Notes under the pieces: generated by a model
Seen by the model: the letters and a program-made list of their open reading frames with translations, nothing else
Databases searched by the model: none
What the model was told of the DNA's origin: nothing
Made by a program: the position numbers and the translations under genes
Part shown: piece by piece, positions 7,943 to 16,474 of the stretch
Layout: every line of letters begins with the position of its first letter
Position numbering within the stretch: the stretch's first letter is position 1
DNA from: a virus
Length of the DNA stretch: 30,492 nt
Virus record (IMG/VR): IMGVR_UViG_3300010375_000585
Span: 1 to 30,492 of that record
Reading direction: 5' to 3' (one strand)

Positions 7943-9108
7943 AGCTTGAAAACTACTGTGATATCGGACTGAATGTGCATGCCAGTTGTGCCAGCAGTTG
8001 TGGAGTCCAGTTGTACCTGTGAATACAGGCCGTTGGTCCAAGTGCTGTGATTCACTGGAATACCACCGGCAGGATTGCCTGTCGTTGCGTCAGCTGTGTA
8101 GTACGTGACTGGGGTTCCGCCAGCTGTCACGTCATAGAGCGTAAAGAAGTCGTAGAAGTAACAATTGGAACTGGAGCCATATGAGCAGGACTTCAGCCTG
8201 TGTCCGTACTGGATGATGTGATACCAGTGATTGACTGTTGGGGTGAAGCTGGTTAGATCACTGCTGCCATTCATTGACTTGAAGATGAACTTCTTCCACG
8301 AACTGCAACCCTGCGGACAATAGGCGAACATCGTTAGCCCTTTGCCCCAGTGCATACCCCATCCAAAATATCCGCATGGGCTTGTAACGCTGCCAGTTGA
8401 ACAGCCGGACTGTGCATAGGCAGTGTCTGAACTGTTGATGTTCACGTCATGTTCAGAATCCCAGAGCGTGGTCACGTTATCCCACATCACGTAGAACGAA
8501 CGCATGTACCAGTTGCCTGTGTCCAACGTTGTGGAGTTGGAAGTCCACAATGTCGGGAAGAGAACACTTGAATTCACATGGCCGCTGACTGCTGTTTGAC
8601 TGAAGTAGGCAGAAGCTGAAGTGTGACAACCCGCTGGGGCCAGTCCGGGAAACAATGTGGGATCGCTGTTGTGCGGATCGCCACTGCAAATTGAATCGTC
8701 AGCTGTTCCCCCGTAGGTATCAGTCAATGCTGTTGCTGAATCGGAACCACCAGCGCTATGTCCGTTGTCTGGGGCAGCAATGCCAGTACCTGAAGAGGTG
8801 ACCGATACGACGCCCTCCGATGCACAGCCAGCACTCACGGCAGCTGACTGGATTGATGACGTTGCATACAACTGTCCAACGGGATCAGAGGATGGCTGAA
8901 TGACTCCCCCACTGCACCCAGTGCCAAAATTCCCCAGTTGTTTACGTGCCGGAGAAGAGACAATCGTGGTTGAGTTTGAATTGCTTGCGAGGTCGCCAGA
9001 CATCAGCACAGTTGCAGTCTGTGAAGAAGTAGATGGGCGTCTGAAGCCACCGAACTGGGCAGAGCACGGCAGGCACACTGCGAGTAGGAGCGTAGCGAGG
9101 TATTTCAT
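7936..9108 (-). CDS. Secreted fibre/adhesin-like protein with Sec signal peptide
   Basis: 390 aa. The N-terminus MKYLATLLLAVCLPCSAQ is a classic Sec signal peptide with probable cleavage after A17, rare in virion proteins. The mature part is Ser/Thr/Gly-rich with more than a dozen Cys, many in pairs (CSTGSVTSPCG, CPQGCSSW, CSYGSSSNC), suited to disulfides outside the cytoplasm. Residues about 190-390 (WYMRSFYVMWDN, HWYHIIQYGHRL, YFYDFFTLYDVTAGGTPVTYY) resemble a concanavalin-like jelly roll, which would bind or cleave surface polysaccharide. Its ATG directly follows the stop of the beta-helix gene (TAAATG) after a GGGAG ribosome-binding site, so the two are co-expressed. It may be a tail-associated adhesin, a secreted depolymerase or a conversion factor. 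Confidence 0.75.
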   Translation of the reverse strand: MKYLATLLLAVCLPCSAQFGGFRRPSTSSQTATVLMSGDLASNSNSTTIVSSPARKQLGNFGTGCSGGVIQPSSDPVGQLYATSSIQSAAVSAGCASEGVVSVTSSGTGIAAPDNGHSAGGSDSATALTDTYGGTADDSICSGDPHNSDPTLFPGLAPAGCHTSASAYFSQTAVSGHVNSSVLFPTLWTSNSTTLDTGNWYMRSFYVMWDNVTTLWDSEHDVNINSSDTAYAQSGCSTGSVTSPCGYFGWGMHWGKGLTMFAYCPQGCSSWKKFIFKSMNGSSDLTSFTPTVNHWYHIIQYGHRLKSCSYGSSSNCYFYDFFTLYDVTAGGTPVTYYTADATTGNPAGGIPVNHSTWTNGLYSQVQLDSTTAGTTGMHIQSDITVVFKLQ

Positions 9109-12100
9109 TTACTTCGCTCCCACGTTCCAAGTAACGCTTGCGCCGGGTGTCACCGAAGCACTTGCGCTTGAGTTGCAGACGCGCCAGTTGAGCGTGTTCG
9201 TTGTTACCCAATAGCTGAAATACAGTGTGCCGCCAGGACTCCAGCCGGTTGTGCTGGACACATCTGAAGTAGGAGTTGGGGGATCAACTACTGATGTCGT
9301 CGCAACTCCGGTCATCGTTGTTGCAGTTGCTGAAGTGCAGGACAGTGCAGCGATTGCGGTTGTGCCTGTAGTGATCTGAACGTTTGTGATGCCGGAACCG
9401 CCGCCTGAAGTGACGTACCCCTGCGCGACTACCCATGCCTGAGTAGCGACAGTGCCACCGCCAGCAGGGAGAGTAATAGTGCTGCTGTCAGCCGTCGTTG
9501 GTCCGGCAATCTTTGTGAACCCACTTAAGCCGTATACATACAGATTCTTTGAGTACCAGTCTCCTGGCGTTGAACCCCCGAGATTTGCCCAAGCTCCTGC
9601 GCGTGCTGCGTTTGATCCAATCCACGTGCCGCTGAGGGTGCCGCTGAGATCTGAAATCTGATAGGGCATCAGCCAATTCAGTGCGTTGAATGCAGTGCCA
9701 GCACCAGCGAGTCTTCCGATGCCATTTCCGGAGCGGTCAACCATGTAGATTGAACGGGCCGGATTGAGGTTGAGGTCTGTAGTAGAGGTTGTATCCGTCT
9801 GAACTGTGTTCGTCTGCGTGGTGTCAATTGTCGCCGTGCCGGTCAAGTGCGGGGCGTTCTGTAGAACGTGACTCCCTGTTCCCGTACATGTAACGGCTTG
9901 CAAGGCACCTGCAGAGCTTGTATTCAGTCCACATGCACTTGGCAATCCACTCACTGTCGCTGCGGACACTGACACAGGCATATTCAACACTGATGAACCG
10001 CCCACCGCGCCAGTGCTTAGAACCTGAGAGAATGCTGCTTCTGTTGCCGCAGTCCCGGTTAACCCTGTCATGACTTGCACGTTTGCGACTGAGATTGTGG
10101 CACCAGCTGAATCGTTCGGATAGGCGACGAGAGTAAAGTTCGTGCTGGCCGTCTGGTTGCTCTTGTACATCACCACTCGCGTCCATTTGCCAGCTTTTAG
10201 CGAGATAGTTGCATTGCTTGTTGTTCCGAAGAAGCCAACAAAATAGTTCGTGTCCACTGAGGACTTGATCATGAAGCTGCAAAGAACGTCGAATGCAGAA
10301 GCCGGTGGAGAAGTGACGATGTTGTTTACCGTCCATCTGTTTGAGCCAGCACTTCCGGCTGATGCAGCATGGGTGATCGTGTTGATTGGACCCCACAGTG
10401 CATCAGTTGTTGTTCCGGAGCTGGAGCCGCCAGCGGGCGTCAGTGCGGGAGCGCTTGCGTTTCCGCTGAACTCATTGATGACACCGCCCGCCGTGTAGAT
10501 GGGTGCGCCAAACAGTGAGAACTGGGCAACCGTCTTAAGACTCTCAGGCCAACTGCGAACAGGGCCTGCAATACCAATTGCTGAATCACTACCGGAAAAA
10601 CCGATGTTGCTTGTTGAGTCCCCCGTTGCAAGATTGCCGAATGTCTGACCATAGCCAGCCACGTCAGCAAACTCAATCGAGGAGTGGTTGGTAGCAATTG
10701 CCCAAGGATTTGCCTGCGCATCCCCAATGAAGACGTGATCTACGTAGACGGTTGCATAGTTATTTGCAAAGACTGTTGCGCGGGTGATTGTATTGCCGTC
10801 GATGGTCACTGAAGCTGCGCCGGATGCATTCGATTCTGGAGCACCCCCGACCATATACAGCTTGGAACTGTTACTGCTACCGATCACTGCAACAGCAGCG
10901 ACTGAGTTTGTGAGAAAGGCTGTGTTGTAGAAGTAGTTCGAGCCTTGAAACAGGTTCGGCGTGTATTGAATAACGCCAACTGTGTTTCCGACGATCTGAC
11001 CGCCCATGAAGTTGATGCTGTTCGCTCCACCAGCAGTAGCGTCTGAATAGAGCTTTGCGCCTACGTAGTTGTTGTAGAGACGAGGCGAAACGATGTCAGC
11101 AAACTGAGTTGCGTTGAATACCAAACCAGCAGTACCGCAATCATGAATGTTTGGAGCTATCAGTTCGACTTGAGCGTGATTGCCAACGGTTAAACCAGTT
11201 GTTCCGGTCTGGCTGCTGCCGTCAATCTCCAATCCTTCAATGACCATCTTGCCGTTGGTCTGTAGAGTTGCACCGCCACCAATCGTGAGAACCGTCTGGT
11301 TTGCTGCCGAGGGAATCAGTTTTGCTCCCCAAGCCTGAATCTTGGTGTAGGTGTTAAGAGTCAAACCGCTCACTTTGCAGACTGAACCCTGGGGAATGAC
11401 AACAATCCCGAGCGAACCAGCGTCTGTCACAGCCTGAGCTATTGCGGTCGTATCGTTGTGTGTGCCGTCGCAGAATGCGTTGTAAGGGGCTGCCAAAGGG
11501 TTGATTTGTTTATTGACGCTGGAGACTACTGTCGTTGCGGCGACTTTGGCGGTGACTGCAATGCCGTTTGCCCCGTCACTTGCCAATCCTGCAATTGATC
11601 CAACAGCTGATGCACCAGCAGGGCCTGTGGCTCCAGTCGCTCCTGGGGCACCCGTTGCGCCTGTTGGTCCTTGTGGAATGTTGCAGTTCAGAAGCACTGA
11701 GCCAGTGCCCACTAGAGCGCATGATGCCGGAGTTCCATATGGGACTGTCGTAGTCGTCCCATACGTGAGCGATGCAGCCGGAATTATTGACGTTGATGGA
11801 TCGTAACTATCCAGCGACCAGCTTGAGCCAGTAATGCTCGTCATTCCGTAGTCGCGGAGAACTGCACCGGTGTTGCGGTTGTTTGTCGTGACGTGGTAGT
11901 AAATGCCTGTCGGTGTGGGCTGAACAGAGAGTCCGGATTGAAGTACGCCATTGCTGACGAGGCCGCACACTGGTGTAGCCACAACCTGCACTGAACCAAC
12001 GCGAAAGCCAGCTGGCGCACCAGTTGCATCCACAGGGGCAAAGCAGAGCTTGCCGTTCACTGGGCGACTGAATGAATCAGTGATTGCTGATGCAGAGATT

Positions 12101-12180
12101 GATGTTGGCGTCGCGTTAGCCACAACAGCACCGGCAACAAAAAATAGTGAAGCTATAGATGTAATTAATTTACGAAGCAT
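9109..12180 (-). CDS. Tailspike-like secreted protein: signal peptide, collagen-like repeat, pectate-lyase beta helix
   Basis: 1023 aa. Residues 1-23 form a Sec signal peptide ending VVANA, with likely cleavage after A23. Residues 30-160 look like an Ig-like domain with Cys pairs. Residues 171-191 are seven Gly-X-Y triplets (GPT GAT GAP GAT GAT GPA GAS), a collagen-like trimeric stalk. At 232-255, APYNAFCDGTHNDTTAIAQA matches the start of the pectate_lyase_3 right-handed beta helix, which continues to about 500. The C-terminal third is beta-rich, with LPAGGGTVATQAWVVAQGYV and a final Cys-containing domain ending in VTPGASVTWNVG seen in many fibre tips. It is probably a trimeric fibre that binds or degrades surface polysaccharide. 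The signal peptide is unexpected for a virion fibre assembled in the cytoplasm. Confidence 0.82.
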   Translation of the reverse strand: MLRKLITSIASLFFVAGAVVANATPTSISASAITDSFSRPVNGKLCFAPVDATGAPAGFRVGSVQVVATPVCGLVSNGVLQSGLSVQPTPTGIYYHVTTNNRNTGAVLRDYGMTSITGSSWSLDSYDPSTSIIPAASLTYGTTTTVPYGTPASCALVGTGSVLLNCNIPQGPTGATGAPGATGATGPAGASAVGSIAGLASDGANGIAVTAKVAATTVVSSVNKQINPLAAPYNAFCDGTHNDTTAIAQAVTDAGSLGIVVIPQGSVCKVSGLTLNTYTKIQAWGAKLIPSAANQTVLTIGGGATLQTNGKMVIEGLEIDGSSQTGTTGLTVGNHAQVELIAPNIHDCGTAGLVFNATQFADIVSPRLYNNYVGAKLYSDATAGGANSINFMGGQIVGNTVGVIQYTPNLFQGSNYFYNTAFLTNSVAAVAVIGSSNSSKLYMVGGAPESNASGAASVTIDGNTITRATVFANNYATVYVDHVFIGDAQANPWAIATNHSSIEFADVAGYGQTFGNLATGDSTSNIGFSGSDSAIGIAGPVRSWPESLKTVAQFSLFGAPIYTAGGVINEFSGNASAPALTPAGGSSSGTTTDALWGPINTITHAASAGSAGSNRWTVNNIVTSPPASAFDVLCSFMIKSSVDTNYFVGFFGTTSNATISLKAGKWTRVVMYKSNQTASTNFTLVAYPNDSAGATISVANVQVMTGLTGTAATEAAFSQVLSTGAVGGSSVLNMPVSVSAATVSGLPSACGLNTSSAGALQAVTCTGTGSHVLQNAPHLTGTATIDTTQTNTVQTDTTSTTDLNLNPARSIYMVDRSGNGIGRLAGAGTAFNALNWLMPYQISDLSGTLSGTWIGSNAARAGAWANLGGSTPGDWYSKNLYVYGLSGFTKIAGPTTADSSTITLPAGGGTVATQAWVVAQGYVTSGGGSGITNVQITTGTTAIAALSCTSATATTMTGVATTSVVDPPTPTSDVSSTTGWSPGGTLYFSYWVTTNTLNWRVCNSSASASVTPGASVTWNVGAK

Positions 12181-12183
12181 TGT

Positions 12184-12579
12184 TTAAACGTCTGACCCCA
12201 AGGCGAAGATGTTTCCCCATGTCGTCGTTGTCGGAGTGGGGGTGACAGTGAATGTGCTGTACGTTCCGAATGACTGAATCTGTTTTCCGGAATTTGTGTC
12301 GAAGAGGACTGCTGAATACGAGGCGTTCGGGTTGTCAACGCTGTCAGTGGTGGAGTCCAACAGAATGGATGGGATAGTCAGATTTGTTCCGCTGACAGTG
12401 CAATCGGCTACTGCGGCTAAGAAAGTTCCGAGACTTGCTGGATTGGACTGAACTGTCATGGGGTGATGTGATCCCCCATTCGCAGTGAAACTGCTATTCA
12501 CGAAAACCCGAATCTGAATGCCCGTCGTATTGCCGAACCAATTGGCGATCGTTTGCCCGGTGATTGTTATTGAGGCCAT
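12184..12579 (-). CDS. Small beta-rich structural protein preceding the fibres
   Basis: 131 aa, no signal peptide and no membrane segment. It is Thr/Ser-rich and predicted mostly beta (ITITGQTIANWFGNTTGIQI at the start, TPTPTTTTWGNIFALG near the end). It lies between the tape measure and the signal-peptide fibre, ending 3 bases before the fibre ATG. That position would fit a fibre adaptor, a minor tail protein or an assembly chaperone. I do not recognise a family. The start codon lacks a ribosome-binding site but has TCACTAAATAC with TAAATA 8 bases upstream, so it probably heads a leaderless transcript that includes both fibre genes. Confidence 0.68.
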   Translation of the reverse strand: MASITITGQTIANWFGNTTGIQIRVFVNSSFTANGGSHHPMTVQSNPASLGTFLAAVADCTVSGTNLTIPSILLDSTTDSVDNPNASYSAVLFDTNSGKQIQSFGTYSTFTVTPTPTTTTWGNIFALGSDV

Positions 12580-12603
12580 AGTGCTTGTATTTAGTGATTT
12601 GGT
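12580..12603 (-). promoter_or_regulatory. TAAATAC promoter-like motif (copy B) of the fibre operon
   Basis: The minus strand reads ACCAAATCACTAAATAC, then CAAGCACT before the ATG at 12579. TAAATA is at 12588-12593, 8 bases from the ATG. The 14 bases CCAAATCACTAAAT recur exactly in front of the tail-tube gene (copy C). Confidence 0.62.
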
Positions 12604-12607
12604 GCTC

Positions 12608-15145
12608 TTAGCGGGACGGGACGCGGCGTTGACGATCTATCATGCGCATCTGCGCTTGATGGACTGCGTGAGCGTTGCTAGCTGCAATTGCCCTTGCCAC
12701 GTTCGCTTGTGTCAATGCAGGATCAGTGCCCTTGGCGTCAATAATGTATGTCGGCCCACCACCCCCAGATAGCTGGTTGTTGGGAACGATTCTGCCGCTC
12801 GTGTGTGGGACGAAAAGTTCAGGGCCAAGCTCGCCAACTTTGATTGGACGGCCGCCCATAACGTCGCCACCTGATGCGAAGCCAGGCAAGTTATCAAATA
12901 TCCCGCCGGGTCCAAACAGACGGCCACCAAACAATTGTCCTGCTGCGTCACTGTCATTCAATCCCGCTAGTCCGCCAGCCCCGGCGAACATGGCGCTGCC
13001 GATACCACTTGTTATGCCACCCAAGCCACCGAGGATGCGTGACCATTTGTTCTGGTCGTGATTTGCTTTTGCAAGCGCATTCGCAACGCCGCTGCCTTCG
13101 CCCTTGTAGTGCTGTGAGCCTTGAAACATGCTGAACAGTCCACCAAGGGATTGCATCGCACCCGGTAGGTACTTGCCACCGTTTTGCTGAAGCCACTGGC
13201 CCACGCCACTGCTCTTTATTTTGTCTTCGATTCCAGTGACAAATGGGATGTGTGAAGCGATTGACTGTGCTGTTGAAGCTGAACCGCTTCCACTGCCAAC
13301 CCCATCAACTGCCTTGGCGAACTTGTCCACTGCATCACTGAATGTCTGCTGTGGCGTTTTGTTCTTGCCTTTGCCGAGTAGTGAGCCCTCGAGGTATTGC
13401 AGCCCGGTCTTCAACAGTGACTTGCTTGAATCCTCAAATACCCGTCCGAAATTCGTCTTGTCACCGAAGATGGCGTTAACAAATTCATCATTCAGTCCGT
13501 CAACTGCATGCTCCATAATGGCAGCCACTTTCTGCTGAACGTCCTGCGCTCCTTGTCTGATGTGATCAAAGAGTTTGTCAAAAGCAGACTCAGCAGCAAG
13601 GGAATCAGACATTTGCTGCTTCGTATATGCAGCTTCTGCGGCTGTGCGAAGACGTGTGACATCAACGCCCTGTGACTGTGCTTTGTCCAAGGCAGCGATT
13701 GTGGCTGCGTATTCCTTCGCATGGAGATCAGCCAGCGCAAAAGCTGCGTCCTGCTGGCCGATATTGCCGCGTTGCAGATTGTATTCAATTGCACTCTTGC
13801 CACTGCTGACCGTTGTCTTTGCAGTCTCAAGTGCGTCAGCCAGGGCAATGCGAGCTTCCTTAACGGTCTCCGCGAAGTCAATCCAGAACTGGTCATTCTG
13901 CTGTGCTTGACCACGAGGAACTGAATTCCAAAACGACTCATTGGACTTGCGCATGTTGTCAGCGATTTGGCGTGTGACAACGGCGTTTGCTTGGTTATAT
14001 GCGTCCTGAATCTGTCTGTGCAGGCGGGAGTCAGTCACTAGGCTGGACAGGATGCTGCGCCAGAACTGGGCCTTGTCAGCGTCGGAGATGATTGCCCCGC
14101 TGCTCTCCAAGTCGGATAGCTGCTCTTTGAGGGCAGTCAACAGACGCTCATCAGCGTCCTTATCGAAGCTTCCCTTGGCATTGCCCTTATCGGCTGCTGT
14201 CAGAGTGCGCTGGTATGCTGCAATCCGCTGCTGAGCCTCAAGGATGCCGGTGGTTTGTGTCGCTGCGTTGTACGTCTCATCAGTAAAGTCAGTGATGCCT
14301 TCTTTGCGAAGTCGCGTCAGTGCGAGATCTGTATCGCTGCCAGTGATCTGCAGGCCGCTGTGAGCGAATGAACGGATACCGGCATTGCGAACCGCGATAA
14401 TGTCAGCGCGATTCTGTTCCTCTCTCTTTTGAGTAGCATTGAGCAGTTCCTGCGCCTCGTCACCTTTGCCCTGTAGGAGCAGGGAAGAGTATTCAGAACC
14501 GAAGCGTTGCAGCGATCCTTTGAAACCAGAAGACTGGTTGAATGAGAACTCAGTGATGACAGAAAGCCAGTTGCTCTTTATGCTTTCAAATGTCTTGTCC
14601 GCCGCACTTTCCAGTGACTTGAATGCGCCCTCCAGCTGATCGAAGCCCTGCATGTCGATGAGCGTGAGTTGCTTGTGCAATGCGTCAAGATGGTCCTCGC
14701 GAAGTTCATCAGACTTGATGCCGGCCTGAAGCAATTTCTCTTCGTAGCCATTGAATGTCTTCTGAACTGTCTGGCCGAATCCCTCTTGCGCTTGCTTGAG
14801 CTTTTCAGCAGCCTCGCGATTCTTCTCAACAAATTCCTCAACCTTTTTACCTGCCTCAACAATTACGCTGATGATTGCGATGACTGCAACGGTGTTGAAT
14901 GCAGCTGACATGGCGCTGGCAACACCCGGAAGTTCAGAGACGAACGTCCGGACGTGACGCGGTAAGCGAATGCCGATCTCTTCGCCCAATAGGGCAATGG
15001 AAGCATTGGACTCGCGAATCTCACTCTGAATCGACTTGCTCATCGACCCGATTTCGCGATGCATCTCGCCAGTGGCCTTCTTTAGCTCTGCGAGGTCTAA
15101 TCGGGCTTTGATAACTAGTTCTTTTATCTCTTCGTTATTCGGCAT
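12608..15145 (-). CDS. Tape measure protein
   Basis: 845 aa. It spans the tail tube lumen and sets tail length; at roughly 0.15 nm per residue this predicts a tail near 125 nm. Long charged helical regions (1-75, 98-240, 280-600) are broken by a hydrophobic segment (76-97, AVIAIISVIV) that could enter the host membrane on DNA ejection, and by Gly-rich segments near 700-760. The C-terminal signature FASGGDVMGGRPIKVGELGP, then ELFVP and G-I-V-PN, is typical of tape measure proteins. It directly follows the frameshifted tail chaperones, as in lambda (G-GT-H). The ribosome-binding site is AGAGGT, 9 bases before the ATG; the upstream stop is 5 bases away. Confidence 0.93.
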   Translation of the reverse strand: MPNNEEIKELVIKARLDLAELKKATGEMHREIGSMSKSIQSEIRESNASIALLGEEIGIRLPRHVRTFVSELPGVASAMSAAFNTVAVIAIISVIVEAGKKVEEFVEKNREAAEKLKQAQEGFGQTVQKTFNGYEEKLLQAGIKSDELREDHLDALHKQLTLIDMQGFDQLEGAFKSLESAADKTFESIKSNWLSVITEFSFNQSSGFKGSLQRFGSEYSSLLLQGKGDEAQELLNATQKREEQNRADIIAVRNAGIRSFAHSGLQITGSDTDLALTRLRKEGITDFTDETYNAATQTTGILEAQQRIAAYQRTLTAADKGNAKGSFDKDADERLLTALKEQLSDLESSGAIISDADKAQFWRSILSSLVTDSRLHRQIQDAYNQANAVVTRQIADNMRKSNESFWNSVPRGQAQQNDQFWIDFAETVKEARIALADALETAKTTVSSGKSAIEYNLQRGNIGQQDAAFALADLHAKEYAATIAALDKAQSQGVDVTRLRTAAEAAYTKQQMSDSLAAESAFDKLFDHIRQGAQDVQQKVAAIMEHAVDGLNDEFVNAIFGDKTNFGRVFEDSSKSLLKTGLQYLEGSLLGKGKNKTPQQTFSDAVDKFAKAVDGVGSGSGSASTAQSIASHIPFVTGIEDKIKSSGVGQWLQQNGGKYLPGAMQSLGGLFSMFQGSQHYKGEGSGVANALAKANHDQNKWSRILGGLGGITSGIGSAMFAGAGGLAGLNDSDAAGQLFGGRLFGPGGIFDNLPGFASGGDVMGGRPIKVGELGPELFVPHTSGRIVPNNQLSGGGGPTYIIDAKGTDPALTQANVARAIAASNAHAVHQAQMRMIDRQRRVPSR

Positions 15146-15150
15146 CTAAT

Positions 15151-15510
15151 TTAACCTCTACGCAAAACTTCTCGGGGCGGCTGATTGAACGCCTTCATGA
15201 AGTTGAGGCGAACTGCTTCCGGCGACGTGTCTGTATTTCTCTCTAAATCCTGTTCTGCTTCAGGAAGTCCGCTGACGAAATCACTTGGCTTAAGCCACGT
15301 CTCGCCACGGCACATGCTGAAGTTGGCAACGGCTGCGGCGATGATTCCTGTTAAGCGGCCTTCTCGTTGCAAATACACTTGCTTCCGTTCCATCAGGATT
15401 GACAGTCGCTTTGGAGTCGTTCCCCAGAACTGTTCATCTGTCATCCCCAGGTCAACTAGTGCGATCTGGTAGTAGTGCTCCCAAAGTTCGCGATCGGTAA
15501 GCGGGACCAA
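15151..15510 (-). CDS. Tail assembly chaperone, T part (expressed mainly as -1 frameshift fusion)
   Basis: The frame is open from the slippery site at 15534 to the stop at 15151, and from TTG 15510 it would encode 119 aa. It resembles the T domain of lambda GT-type chaperones: LTDRELWEHYYQIALVDLGM, DEQFWGTTPKRLSILMERK, and a helical C-terminal half. It has no ATG near its start and no well-placed ribosome-binding site, and it lies in the -1 frame relative to the upstream chaperone. The -1 reading continues N as RLKGSDSDLVPLTDREL. The fusion would be 239 aa. The T part is expected to bind the tape measure during tail assembly and to be absent from virions. Confidence 0.85.
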   Translation of the reverse strand: MVPLTDRELWEHYYQIALVDLGMTDEQFWGTTPKRLSILMERKQVYLQREGRLTGIIAAAVANFSMCRGETWLKPSDFVSGLPEAEQDLERNTDTSPEAVRLNFMKAFNQPPREVLRRG

Positions 15511-15540
15511 ATCACTGTCTGATCCCTTTAGGCGTTTTTT
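15503..15540 (-). other. Programmed -1 ribosomal frameshift signal
   Basis: On the minus strand, the codons CCA AAA AAC GCC TAA contain the canonical slippery heptamer A AAA AAC (15540-15534), in the right phase and two codons before the stop of the upstream chaperone. A potential stimulatory hairpin begins 7 bases downstream: GGGA (15526-15523) can pair with TCCC (15506-15503), with TCA/TGA stacked inside around GACAG. A -1 slip joins the two frames with no intervening stop. Tail chaperone frameshifting at this gene pair is well established across siphoviruses. Confidence 0.87.
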
Positions 15541-15869
15541 GGTGTGTCCCTGTGAAATGCGGAGAGGTACACTTCAGCCATCAAAGCCCAACTCTGAACT
15601 ACGTCGAGGGGAGTGATCAGGTCCTGCACTTCGTCAAACGTGAGTTTGGGATTGTGCTTCTGTGCCAGACCAAAGAACATTGCCCATACGAGCTTGATTG
15701 AGGGGCTGGTGATTTGCTTCTGTGACAGCGCTAGAAGTGATAGGCCAGACACCTCTTCAGCTTCTGCCAATCCCCGCATGGTGAATTCGATCTTGTATTC
15801 TTTGCCGTCGAGTGTGACAACGCCTTCGCTCTTCAGTGCGTGTGTGCTCGCTTTTGCTTTGCTGCTCAT
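15528..15869 (-). CDS. Tail assembly chaperone, G-like
   Basis: 113 aa from the ATG at 15869, chosen over 15908 because AAAGGA lies 9 bases before it and the 15897-15921 hairpin overlaps the longer frame. It starts MSSKAKASTHALKSEG, then VTLDGKEYKIEFTMRGLAEA (small beta domain), followed by helices (VSGLSLLALSQ, LVWAMFFGLAQKHNP, LTFDEVQDLI, VVQSWALMAEVYLSAFH). This matches the size and layout of tail tube/tape measure chaperones in HK97- and GTA-like tails. It probably coats the tape measure and recruits tube protein. Its C-terminal codons carry the -1 frameshift site, giving a low level of the 239-aa fusion with the downstream frame. Confidence 0.87.
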   Translation of the reverse strand: MSSKAKASTHALKSEGVVTLDGKEYKIEFTMRGLAEAEEVSGLSLLALSQKQITSPSIKLVWAMFFGLAQKHNPKLTFDEVQDLITPLDVVQSWALMAEVYLSAFHRDTPKNA

Positions 15870-15896
15870 CTTAAAAAATCCTTTGTGTAAGCTATG

Positions 15897-15921
15897 AAAG
15901 GCAGGCACGAAGCCTGCCTTT
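15897..15921 (-). terminator. Hairpin terminator after the tail tube gene
   Basis: AAAGGCAGGC (15897-15906) and GCCTGCCTTT (15912-15921) form a perfect 10-bp stem with a 5-base loop (TTCGT on the minus strand). It lies 31 bases after the tail tube stop and 27 bases before the G-like ATG. The T tract is only the end of the stem, so termination is probably partial, reducing read-through from the abundant tube mRNA into the chaperones. Confidence 0.7.
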
Positions 15922-15952
15922 CTGTAAACACTATTGTTGGACCACTGGGTTG

Positions 15953-16417
15953 TTAGCTACCGACTGTGAAGCCCCAAGCACCTGTCAACTGAACGCTGAC
16001 GCTTGCCTCGACGTGCTTGTCGTATGCAACGCCAGTTGGCATTGGGTAGGTCTCGAAGTAGCCAGTGAATGTGTAGAGATCGCCAGCCACTGTCTGTCCG
16101 GTGCACTTTGGAAGCTGGACTTTGAAGTCTGTGCTGGTCTGTGCATTGAAGAATGTGCGGACGTTTGCCAAAGAGCCATCAAGTGGGTCATAGACAACAG
16201 TTGCGCTGAATTTGCCCGGATCAATTGAAGTCGGGATGCGCTCCTTGATGACTGCGCTGCCCTGCAAGGGGCTGCTCAAATTGGTCACTTCATCAAATCC
16301 CAGTGTTGGGGGAGTGATGTTGAATGTCTTGATCTGTGCGAATGTCTGAAATGAGTTCGCGCCGTGCGAAGAAAAGCTAATGTTCGCGCCTGCGCCAACG
16401 ATTGCTAGTGTAGACAT
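15953..16417 (-). CDS. Major tail (tube) protein
   Basis: 154 aa. It should polymerise as hexameric rings into the tail tube. The sequence is beta-rich: ANISFSSHGANSFQTFAQIK, TPPTLGFDEVTNLSSP, IDPGKFSATVVYDPLDGSLA, LYTFTGYFETYPMPTGVAYD and a terminal VSVQLTGAW. The DEVTNLSSP / GKFSATVVYDP / GYFETYPMP pattern is characteristic of short tail tube proteins of HK97/lambda-type siphoviruses. It lies between the tail terminator and the chaperones as expected. It has its own promoter-like motif upstream, a GAGGT ribosome-binding site and a hairpin terminator downstream, so it can be made in larger amounts than its neighbours. Confidence 0.87.
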   Translation of the reverse strand: MSTLAIVGAGANISFSSHGANSFQTFAQIKTFNITPPTLGFDEVTNLSSPLQGSAVIKERIPTSIDPGKFSATVVYDPLDGSLANVRTFFNAQTSTDFKVQLPKCTGQTVAGDLYTFTGYFETYPMPTGVAYDKHVEASVSVQLTGAWGFTVGS

Positions 16418-16474
16418 AATTTAATTACCTCGTGATCGGAATAGTGTTTACCGTTATCTATTTAGTGATTTGGC
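16418..16474 (-). promoter_or_regulatory. TAAATA promoter-like motif (copy C) and leader of the tail tube gene
   Basis: The minus strand reads GCCAAATCACTAAATAG; TAAATA is at 16459-16464, 41 bases before the ATG. It shares CCAAATCACTAAATA with copy B. Unlike copies A, B, D, G and H, a transcript from here would carry a leader, and this gene does have a Shine-Dalgarno (GAGGT, 10 bases before ATG). Confidence 0.6.

Noticed and set aside
9824-10396. 190-codon minus-strand frame inside the tailspike gene
   Set aside because: Out-of-frame shadow; the tailspike frame has a signal peptide, collagen repeat and beta-helix signature.
11618-11690. Short tandem repeat that resembles a repeat array
   Set aside because: It encodes the Gly-X-Y collagen-like triplets of the tailspike; there are no spacers, so it is not a CRISPR.
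15510-15908. Upstream start of the G-like chaperone at 15908
   Set aside because: That start lies within the terminator stem-loop and has no ribosome-binding site, whereas 15869 has AAAGGA at good spacing.
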